The notes beneath the pieces are model-generated. The model was not told where the DNA came from and did not search any database. It worked only from the letters and a program-made list of their open reading frames with translations. A DNA stretch of 34,922 nucleotides from Candidatus Woesearchaeota archaeon (GTDB lineage: Archaea > Nanobdellota > Nanobdellia > Woesearchaeales > UBA10107), in assembly GCA_016935155.1 (NCBI GenBank), contig JAFGRQ010000054.1, forward strand, positions 1 to 34,922. The letters are read 5' to 3'. The position numbers were made by a program, and so were the translations under genes. Shown here piece after piece: positions 19,618 through 27,068 of this stretch; position 1 is the stretch's first letter, and each line of letters starts with the position of its first letter.

Positions 19618-20748
19618 ATGAAAATAGAATTATTAGTTCAGGGATTTAGAACTTTTGCTCCAGAAGCATCTAACATAACTCTTCAGATTCTTGCAGAAGA
19701 ACTCGTGAAAGAAGGGCACGAAGTTGTCATATTCGGAAATCAAATTCTGAAACAGCCTTTGACTGAGAAAATTTGCGGATACAGAGTAATAAGACAGAAA
19801 TCAGAATATTATGGAAGCAAAATCAAAGGAATCTTGCAATTGCTAAATTATTCGAAATTAATTAAAAGAGAAATAAAAGAATCTGGAAAAGAATTTGATG
19901 TTATTCATAACTTTGGAGCTTCTCCCTTGCTCGCAATCAGAGGAATACGTGCAAAAATGCAATCTAAACACGCAAAACTCATCCAGACGATAAAAGCAAA
20001 TACCAAATATGGATTTTCCTATTTGTTTTCTCCTCTTTTGAATCTGTTTGATGTTGTAACTGTTCCAAATAACATGCTGAAAAGAAAACTTATGAAATTT
20101 GGGCTTTCTGAAAAGAAAATTACTGTTGTTCCTTCCTATATCGACACCAATAAATTCAAACCAATGGACAAGAACAAATTAAAATCAAAATATGGGTTGA
20201 AAAATAAAAAAATTCTGATTTATTACGGCCATATGTCTGAGTTCAAGGGAATTTCTTATTTAATTGATGCGATTGAATTAATTAAAGATGAAGAGTTTAC
20301 TGTGTTGTTTGTAACTGGCTCTGGAGAGAATTACATTGCCCCGTACGAAAAAATAATAAAAGACAAGAAACTCGGAAATAAAATCAAAATAATAAAAACA
20401 CCAGTCAAAAAAACAAAAAACATAGAGGAATATGTTGCAATGGCTGACTTTGTTGTTCTTCCGTATCCTGATTTAACATCTACAGAAGCTCAGCCTTCGT
20501 GCATTCTTGAATCAATGGCTTCAAAAACGCTTGTCATTACGTCTGATTTGCCTGAATTGAGAGAGTTTTTAACAAATAAAGAAGTTATTTTTGCGAAACC
20601 TAGAAATGCTGAAGATTTAGCTGGAAAAATCAAATCTGTGTTGAATGGAAAAATCAAAAAAACAATGATTGAAATAGCTTACAGAAAAGCGAAGCAGTTT
20701 GATTACAGAAAAGTTATTGAGAAATATATTGAAGTGTATAAAAAATGA
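19618..20748 (+). CDS. Family 4 glycosyltransferase
   Basis: LAEELVKEGHEVVIFGNQ...LIYYGHMSEFKGISYLIDAIEL...MADFVVLPYPDLTSTEAQPSCILESMASKTLVITSDLPELREFL. Confidence 0.9.
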   Translation: MKIELLVQGFRTFAPEASNITLQILAEELVKEGHEVVIFGNQILKQPLTEKICGYRVIRQKSEYYGSKIKGILQLLNYSKLIKREIKESGKEFDVIHNFGASPLLAIRGIRAKMQSKHAKLIQTIKANTKYGFSYLFSPLLNLFDVVTVPNNMLKRKLMKFGLSEKKITVVPSYIDTNKFKPMDKNKLKSKYGLKNKKILIYYGHMSEFKGISYLIDAIELIKDEEFTVLFVTGSGENYIAPYEKIIKDKKLGNKIKIIKTPVKKTKNIEEYVAMADFVVLPYPDLTSTEAQPSCILESMASKTLVITSDLPELREFLTNKEVIFAKPRNAEDLAGKIKSVLNGKIKKTMIEIAYRKAKQFDYRKVIEKYIEVYKK

Positions 20749-21164
20749 AAAAGGTAATTACATACGGAACATTTGACACATTACATCATGGACACATAAA
20801 TATTCTAAGACGAGCTAAAAAATTAGGAGATTATTTAATTGTTGGCCTTTCAACGAATAAATTTAACAAAATAAAACACAAGAAATCAGTTTATTCCTAT
20901 AAGCAGAGAAAAGCTATTTTGGAAGGTATAAAATATGTAGATTTAGTAATACCTGAAAATAGTTGGAATCAGAAAATAAACGATATCAAAACACATAAAA
21001 TAGATATTTTTGTTATGGGTGGTGACTGGAAAGGAAAATTTGATTTCTTAAAAAAATATTGCAAAGTTGTGATTTTACCAAGAACAAAGGGAATATCGAC
21101 TACATCAATAAAAAATAAATTAAAAAAGAAAAACAGGAAAATACTCAGTGATATTTCCCTTTAA
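20745..21164 (+). CDS. Glycerol-3-phosphate cytidylyltransferase-like (TagD family)
   Basis: ITYGTFDTLHHGHINILRRAKKLGDYLIVGLSTNKFN...IKYVDLVIPENSWNQKINDIKTHKIDIFVMGGDWKGKFDFLKKYCKVVILPRTKGISTTSIKNKL closely matches the TagD pattern (HxGH and ISTT motifs). Confidence 0.85.
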   Translation: MKKVITYGTFDTLHHGHINILRRAKKLGDYLIVGLSTNKFNKIKHKKSVYSYKQRKAILEGIKYVDLVIPENSWNQKINDIKTHKIDIFVMGGDWKGKFDFLKKYCKVVILPRTKGISTTSIKNKLKKKNRKILSDISL

Positions 21165-22443
21165 CTTCTCCAATGTTGTATGCCCAAAGCACAGACATTA
21201 CTATTCCTGCTCCGACTGCACCCAATATCCAGAAGTAAAATGCCGCATTCCAGCCGAAAGTATCAACTAACCAGCCAGTTCCAACACCAGTCAATGCTGC
21301 ACCAATGTATCCCCAACCGTCAATAAACCCTGTCGCTGATGCTGCTGCTTTTCTGGAACCGAAATCCATCGGCATTGCAGTAACAATCAAAACATGAGGT
21401 CCATATGTTAGGAAACCTATGCATGCCATTACAAACAAGCTAAGCATCCAGTCACCGTGCGGTACTCGAGGGAATACCCAGCAAGCTATTGCCAGCAAAA
21501 ACAGCATTATTGTTGCAATCGGTGCTTTTCTTTTTGCAAAGAATTTTTCTGCCGCATAAGCTGCGAACAACGCTCCCAGAATTCCTGCTAAAGGAATAAT
21601 TAGCGCTTTATATGCTGCTGTTGAAATCGCTGCTTTCTGCACTTCAAACAAATAAGTCGGAGCCCAGTCCATAAACCCATATCTTATTACATTTAATCCA
21701 CACAAAGCAAGTGCGGCTGCCCATATTCTTTTCTTTGTCAGAACTCTAAGCAAAGTAAATTTGAATCCGAGATGTTCGTCTTTACTTATCTTTCCATTCA
21801 ATGTGATTTTTCCGTTCTTATTTTTCTTTTCATGTTCCTCTACCGGAGAAAATCCTGCTTCTTCGGGAGCATTTTTTCCAAAGATAAGCCAATTCATTCC
21901 TATAACTGCACAAACTATTGCGGGAATAAAAAATGCCCATCTCCATCCGAACATTCCTACAACGAAACCAGATAATGCCCACGATGCTGCACTGCCAAAC
22001 TGGTAAGAAGTACCAAGCATTCCTGCACGTTTTGTCCTCATACTTAGAGGGAACCAATTAGCAACAGTTTTTACGCTTGAGCTCCATCCCATCGATTGGA
22101 AAACACCATTCAGCGCCCAAACCAATATCATTGAACCCAAAAATCCGTTTGTGAATCCAAAAATAAGATTCAAAACTGCGGATGTTAAAATTCCCATCGA
22201 AATCATCGTTCTTCCGCCGAATTTATCGCCTATCTGCCCGTTTATGAATTGTCCGGCAGCGTATGTTGCGAAAAATGCACTTAGAACGACTCCCATCGTT
22301 GTCTTTGATACATCAAATTCTTTCATTATTCCTGGAAGCGCTACAGACATGTTAACTCTGCACAGATAATATGCAGCGTATGATATCCATATCGACCAGA
22401 AAATTTTATTTCTCCAGCACTCTATGTTGCGTCCTTCTTTCAT
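21145..22443 (-). CDS. MFS transporter of the organophosphate:phosphate antiporter (OPA/GlpT-UhpT) family
   Basis: YAAYYLCRVNMSVALPGIMKEFDVSKTTMG...GWSSSVKTVANWFP...NVIRYGFMDWAPTYLFEVQ; both Arg-containing motifs characteristic of GlpT-type carriers are present. Confidence 0.87.
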   Translation of the reverse strand: MKEGRNIECWRNKIFWSIWISYAAYYLCRVNMSVALPGIMKEFDVSKTTMGVVLSAFFATYAAGQFINGQIGDKFGGRTMISMGILTSAVLNLIFGFTNGFLGSMILVWALNGVFQSMGWSSSVKTVANWFPLSMRTKRAGMLGTSYQFGSAASWALSGFVVGMFGWRWAFFIPAIVCAVIGMNWLIFGKNAPEEAGFSPVEEHEKKNKNGKITLNGKISKDEHLGFKFTLLRVLTKKRIWAAALALCGLNVIRYGFMDWAPTYLFEVQKAAISTAAYKALIIPLAGILGALFAAYAAEKFFAKRKAPIATIMLFLLAIACWVFPRVPHGDWMLSLFVMACIGFLTYGPHVLIVTAMPMDFGSRKAAASATGFIDGWGYIGAALTGVGTGWLVDTFGWNAAFYFWILGAVGAGIVMSVLWAYNIGEVKGKYH

Positions 22444-22471
22444 AACCTCTCTCCTCTTTTTATTTTTTTAA

Positions 22472-22888
22472 TTAATTATTTGATGATTGTTCTCTGTCTT
22501 TGATTTTTTGCTTTATTGATGTACTTGACTGCTCATTGTAGTAAGGAAGCATGACTATTCTTCCGCCGAAATATGTCTCAAGTTCTTTCAAGTACGGATT
22601 TCCTATGTGGCTTGTACTCTCCACATGAATATCCGGCTGAATTGCCTTAAGATTATTTAACGGAGAATATTCATTCTGCGGAACCGCACAGTCGACACAT
22701 TTCAGTGCTTGAATCAATCTCATTCTTTCTTTGAAAGAAATAAGCGGCTTTGGTTTTTTTTCCATGACTGCTTCATCTGTTAATACGCCCACAATCAATT
22801 TGTCTCCCAATTTCTTTGCATTCTCCAAGAAAAGCAAATGTCCTTCGTGAAGAATGTCTCCGCAAACATATGCATACACCGTCTTCAT
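22472..22888 (-). CDS. Cytidylyltransferase-like nucleotidyltransferase (HxGH superfamily)
   Basis: VYAYVCGDILHEGHLLFLENAKKLGDKLIVGVLTDEAVMEKKPKPLISFKERMRLIQALKCVD...SSTSIKQKI. Confidence 0.85.
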   Translation of the reverse strand: MKTVYAYVCGDILHEGHLLFLENAKKLGDKLIVGVLTDEAVMEKKPKPLISFKERMRLIQALKCVDCAVPQNEYSPLNNLKAIQPDIHVESTSHIGNPYLKELETYFGGRIVMLPYYNEQSSTSIKQKIKDREQSSNN

Positions 22889-23559
22889 TTTAACAAATAA
22901 CCTCCATTACATACTCCTTGTTTTAATGCGAGTTCTACATCGTTCTTGTATTTTAACAAACGAGTTTCAGCAGTTTCCAGTGCTTTCAATCTCATATTTC
23001 CTGTTTCTTTGTCTCTTTTTTTGATGTCTGCTACTCTTTCTTCGAAACTGATAATTTTACCACCATTGTTAGTCAAATCTGCATAAATGATTACCAGCTC
23101 ATTCCATGATTTTGGAAGCAAAAGATTTACATCTGTACCTTCCAATCCCTTTTTCCAAACATCATATTCTGGCATTTCGAATTGCTCCTTGACTATGAAG
23201 TGGGGCCTTAAATACTGAGCCATCCTGTTTGCCTGTTCTTGCGAATCTGTTATCCCCAAAGCGACTGCATTTTGTTCAAACCAATTTGCTCCGTAAATTT
23301 CGTGGAATGCATGATCTTTTTTATCTTTAGCAAAACATCTTCCAACATCATGGAAATATCCTGCAATTTCCAGCTCATTTTGAAAATTTTCTCCTTTGCC
23401 ATCCATCCGTGTGCTTAATACTTGTGCAATATCCTTCGCTCTGTTTCCTGTCGCAACAAAATGTTCAAGAGCTCTGGCTATCATTCCAAAATTTCCTGAA
23501 TTCTCACGAACAACATTTTCCAAAACCTTAACTGCTTCTTCCGGACGTGTTAGTGCCAT
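22885..23559 (-). CDS. HD-domain protein (phosphohydrolase-like)
   Basis: ELEIAGYFHDVGRCFAKDKKDHAFHEIYGANWFEQ; downstream 'IIYADLTNNGG'. ATG at 23559 preceded by GGAGAAAGG; ATGA-type junction with the next gene. Confidence 0.75.
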   Translation of the reverse strand: MALTRPEEAVKVLENVVRENSGNFGMIARALEHFVATGNRAKDIAQVLSTRMDGKGENFQNELEIAGYFHDVGRCFAKDKKDHAFHEIYGANWFEQNAVALGITDSQEQANRMAQYLRPHFIVKEQFEMPEYDVWKKGLEGTDVNLLLPKSWNELVIIYADLTNNGGKIISFEERVADIKKRDKETGNMRLKALETAETRLLKYKNDVELALKQGVCNGGYLLK

Positions 23560-23560
23560 T

Positions 23561-24103
23561 TTAATTACCTTTCTCCCCATATTGTTTGGAAATCTTTTTG
23601 AATATTTTCTCTGTTGATAATTTTTCATAAAATTCTGGCTGCACTATTTTGCCGCCTATTTTCTTGATAAAGCTGCTTCCTGGAACCTTCTTCCAGTTTG
23701 AACCGAAAACTAAAACAATTTTCGCATTTTTGAATTGATTGTGAATTTTTTTCAAATTTTCAGTTGGGTCCAAATTATCCTGAGTCATAACCATGTCAAC
23801 GCAGTTAAGTGAAGAAACAATTGCTTCTCTCTCTTTCAAATCTGCTATTGGTTCAAATTTGTACGCAGAGACAGCATCGTTTGTAAGAACTCCGCAAATA
23901 TGGAGATCTCCCAATTTATTCGCTGTCTGCAGCAATCTAAGATGACCGTAGTGAAACAAATCAGCCGTTACGACAGAATAAACAATCGTATTAACTTTTT
24001 CTTTAACTATATTTACAATATCTCCTTCTTTAATTCCGGAATCCTTGGGAATTGTAACGCACAACTGCCCGTTAGATTTGTTTGCCCAAACAGGTTTCTT
24101 CAT
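23561..24103 (-). CDS. Fusion: N-terminal AbrB/SpoVT-like swapped-hairpin domain plus HxGH nucleotidyltransferase
   Basis: N-terminus KPVWANKSNGQLCVTIPKDSGIKEGDIVNIVKEK (AbrB-like), then TIVYSVVTADLFHYGHLRLLQTANKLGDLHICGVLTNDAV (cytidylyltransferase-like). ATG at 24103 preferred over 24130. Confidence 0.75.
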   Translation of the reverse strand: MKKPVWANKSNGQLCVTIPKDSGIKEGDIVNIVKEKVNTIVYSVVTADLFHYGHLRLLQTANKLGDLHICGVLTNDAVSAYKFEPIADLKEREAIVSSLNCVDMVMTQDNLDPTENLKKIHNQFKNAKIVLVFGSNWKKVPGSSFIKKIGGKIVQPEFYEKLSTEKIFKKISKQYGEKGN

Positions 24104-24118
24104 ATTACTGGTACCCCA

Positions 24119-24136
24119 CACTAGTACCACTAGTAC
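24119..24136. repeat. Perfect tandem 9-bp repeat (CACTAGTAC)x2, candidate operator
   Basis: Read directly: CACTAGTACCACTAGTAC, between the TATA box (24140-24148) and start of the AbrB-fusion gene; each unit contains the palindrome ACTAGT. Confidence 0.6.
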
Positions 24137-24139
24137 TTG

Positions 24140-24148
24140 TTTATAAAG
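24140..24148 (-). promoter_or_regulatory. TATA box for the minus-strand AbrB-nucleotidyltransferase operon
   Basis: Minus strand CTTTATAAA; predicted start of transcription at about 24117, just past the tandem repeat. Confidence 0.5.
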
Positions 24149-24161
24149 ATTATCCTTTCAG

Positions 24162-24169
24162 TATATAAA
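24162..24169 (+). promoter_or_regulatory. TATA box for the sulfatase-like gene at 24210
   Basis: TATATAAA about 45 bp upstream of the ATG, divergent from the minus-strand promoter. Confidence 0.45.
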
Positions 24170-24209
24170 CAGAAAGGTTTAAAATAAGCCGTAATTCACG
24201 AAAAATAAC

Positions 24210-25697
24210 ATGCAAAAACCGAATATTTTCTGGATTTTAACTGACGGAACAAGGGCTAAACCAGGAAGAGACAAGAGTGGCAGATTCAAGACATATTTTG
24301 ACTTCGACAAGGAATCGATTCGATTCAAGAAAGCAATCACGACAGCAACATCTACGCTGATGTCAATCAGCGCAATTTTGACCGGAAGATTTGCAGCCGA
24401 GCTATATCCTGATTTTAATCATATAAACAAAAGAGGAATAATCTATCCAACATATTTTGACACTTTAATCAAAGAAGGATACAACATAAATTCAGTTGTT
24501 GCCCAAGAGGAAGCGGGCAGAGAATTGTTCAAAGATACGCTGCACATATTTAATCCAACGCAGCCGCAGCCACAAAATGCAAAAGAAACGTACGAAGAAT
24601 TTTTGCAAATGATGAAATCCAAGTTCGACAAATCAAAGCCAAATCTTATGTTTGTTCACTTTGGTAATTTTGAAGACAATAATCGATATTCAAAAAAATT
24701 GCTCGACTATTTAAAAGAACAAAAACTATTTGACGAATCAATCGTTATTTTGTGCTCAGATCACGGATATGTTGATTATGGAAAATTCCACTATCTGGGG
24801 TGGGCATTGCAACCAAGAACTCATTCGTTCTACGTTGACGAAAATTCGTACCACGCTAATTTCAACATAAGACTTCCATCATCGATTTCGAAAGTGAGGA
24901 AAAAAGAAGTTGATATCCCGATTGCGCTGATTGATATGTTCGAAACAATTTTTGATTATTTGGGATTCAAATACGAAAATCCACATAAAAAAGCGCAATC
25001 ACTCAAACCACTAATTGAAGGAAATGACAAAAAAGTTCTTGACAAGTTCATGAACAGAATAATAAGAACGGACAACAGATATTTGCTTCAAAACTATAGA
25101 AAAATAAGGCTGTTAAATGAGTTTGAAAGCCACGTAGTTTCTGGTGTTGAAGAATTGAACAAACTTCCTAAAAATTTCAGGGATTTTTTCAGAAAATCTG
25201 AAGAAGAGGTAAAAAACAACGCATTTAAACAAATAGAGGATAATTTTGAAAAATCAGAACTTTCTAAAATGAAAGGCAAGAAAATCGCAATATACAATTA
25301 CGATTACAAAGATTTGATTGAATTTATGTACAACAAACTCAAAAAACACAACAAAGTTTCTGTTCTTGATTTGAATTTGATAAAAAAGAACTACAAAAAG
25401 TACGACATTATACTGGCAATCATAAACAACCCCATGTTTTACAAATATGGCGGATTGGTTTCATTCTGCAAAAGAAAAGGAATCAAACTGATGCTGGTAA
25501 ATACGTTCTTTGCTGAAACACCATACAAAAAATATCATTATTTCAAGGCATGTTTGAATGATCCTGCAATGAAAGTAAGCAAATACCCTTTCATAATTAA
25601 CTGTGGACTTTATGTTATGCTTTTAATAATAAAATTTTATGAAACGCTTCTTCTGGACACTGAAAGAAACTACCACCCAATCATCAAGAATCTATAA
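24210..25697 (+). CDS. Sulfatase / alkaline phosphatase superfamily protein (LtaS-like catalytic core) with an extra C-terminal domain
   Basis: PNIFWILTDGTR, KAITTATSTLMSISAILTGR, FVHFGNFEDNNRYSKKLLDYLKEQKLFDESIVILCSDHGY; C-terminal 'KGKKIAIYNYDYKDLIEFMYNKLKKHNKVSVLDLNLIKKNYKKYDIILAII' looks like a separate alpha/beta domain. Confidence 0.8.
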   Translation: MQKPNIFWILTDGTRAKPGRDKSGRFKTYFDFDKESIRFKKAITTATSTLMSISAILTGRFAAELYPDFNHINKRGIIYPTYFDTLIKEGYNINSVVAQEEAGRELFKDTLHIFNPTQPQPQNAKETYEEFLQMMKSKFDKSKPNLMFVHFGNFEDNNRYSKKLLDYLKEQKLFDESIVILCSDHGYVDYGKFHYLGWALQPRTHSFYVDENSYHANFNIRLPSSISKVRKKEVDIPIALIDMFETIFDYLGFKYENPHKKAQSLKPLIEGNDKKVLDKFMNRIIRTDNRYLLQNYRKIRLLNEFESHVVSGVEELNKLPKNFRDFFRKSEEEVKNNAFKQIEDNFEKSELSKMKGKKIAIYNYDYKDLIEFMYNKLKKHNKVSVLDLNLIKKNYKKYDIILAIINNPMFYKYGGLVSFCKRKGIKLMLVNTFFAETPYKKYHYFKACLNDPAMKVSKYPFIINCGLYVMLLIIKFYETLLLDTERNYHPIIKNL

Positions 25698-25702
25698 CAA
25701 CA

Positions 25703-26455
25703 TTACTTCTTCATTTTAACCAAATAGCTTCCAGAAAGTAAAGTACTCAAGAAATTCAATTCGTGCTTGTAAAACATCTTCCAGATCCATTTGCTTAATG
25801 TTTTGAATATTACAACGCCAGGAATTCCAACTTTAATCTCGACAGGATATAACTCAACTTCCTTAAATCCGGTCTTCTTGAAAATTCTTTTCAGTTCCGA
25901 TATCGTAATTCCTCCTTGATGAAGCGTATCATTAGACTTAATTCCAAACAATCTGTAAATTCTCTGCATGAATGTATCGCATGACTGATTAATAACAACA
26001 CAGTTTCCGTTGTCTTTCATAGAATCATAAATTACTTTAAACAGCTTTTCCTTGTTTGGAATGTATTTTATCGCTCTTGAAGAAAAAACAAAATCAAATT
26101 CGTTCTTTTTCCTCAAGTTCAGCATGTTTCCGACAACGTATTTTATGTTTTTTCTTGATTTGAATCTTTTTTTGGCCAAATTGAGCATTTCTTTTGAAAT
26201 ATCAAGAAGTGTGAATTTAGCTCCTGATTTTACAAACATTTCTGTCCATGTTCCAGGTCCAACACCAAATTCTAAATACGATTTAAATGTAATGTCTTTG
26301 GTATGAAATTTTTGCGATGCTTTGTGCATTTCATAACCTAATTTAGACTCAGAAGAAGCGAACCACCTGTTGTATTCATAATTTCCGCCATAATCTGCTT
26401 TAACCTGGCGGTTGTACTCTTTTTTCACATATTCTGAAGTCAATTTTTTACTCAT
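25703..26455 (-). CDS. Class I SAM-dependent methyltransferase
   Basis: SYLEFGVGPGTWTEMFVKSGAKFTLLDISKEMLNLAKKRFKSRKNIKYVVGNMLNL...FDFVFSSRAIKYI. Confidence 0.87.
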   Translation of the reverse strand: MSKKLTSEYVKKEYNRQVKADYGGNYEYNRWFASSESKLGYEMHKASQKFHTKDITFKSYLEFGVGPGTWTEMFVKSGAKFTLLDISKEMLNLAKKRFKSRKNIKYVVGNMLNLRKKNEFDFVFSSRAIKYIPNKEKLFKVIYDSMKDNGNCVVINQSCDTFMQRIYRLFGIKSNDTLHQGGITISELKRIFKKTGFKEVELYPVEIKVGIPGVVIFKTLSKWIWKMFYKHELNFLSTLLSGSYLVKMKK

Positions 26456-27068
26456 GTCTTGCCTTCCCTAAAAAAGTATTTATTTCTCTTACAACGCTTG
26501 ATTTTGACTTGTTTGCATAAATTATTTTTGATTTTCTGTGTTTCTTCACGATTTCAAATAATTTCTCGCATTCAGATAAGAATTCATATGAAAATTTGTG
26601 CCTTTTTTCTCTTTTAAGAACTCGTTTTATTGAATGAGGAATGTTTGTTTTCAAATAAACGTAATTTACCTGCTTCGGCATTAGTTTTATCATTTTCATC
26701 AAAAAGTTTCTGTCTCTGAGCAAAGCTCCCCTTAATGCATCGTTCTGGCTGAGCATTTGAACCAGGCCATGATCTGAAATGAAAAACCCGCTCTTCTCAT
26801 GCCTGAACAAAACAAGGAATCTCACAAATACTCCTTTTAAAAAAGCTGAAAAATGAATTGGTTTTTTCATCACATCTTTGAAAAATTGGAAATCTGTGAA
26901 AAACTTGCCTGCAATCATAAATTTGAATTTTGAATAAGAAGAAGTGGCCTTCAAAACTGCAATTGGTGAATAATTCCATCTTGCATTTACATTTAACGAT
27001 TTATTCATTAAATCTGAAAGTGTTGTTTTCCCCGTTCCGGGCAGTCCGTAAAATTCAATATACATCAA
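26448..27068 (-). CDS. P-loop kinase-like protein (thymidylate-kinase-like)
   Basis: Walker A YIEFYGLPGTGKTTLSDLMNKSL; SDHGLVQ; overlaps both neighbours. Confidence 0.75.
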   Translation of the reverse strand: MMYIEFYGLPGTGKTTLSDLMNKSLNVNARWNYSPIAVLKATSSYSKFKFMIAGKFFTDFQFFKDVMKKPIHFSAFLKGVFVRFLVLFRHEKSGFFISDHGLVQMLSQNDALRGALLRDRNFLMKMIKLMPKQVNYVYLKTNIPHSIKRVLKREKRHKFSYEFLSECEKLFEIVKKHRKSKIIYANKSKSSVVREINTFLGKARHE

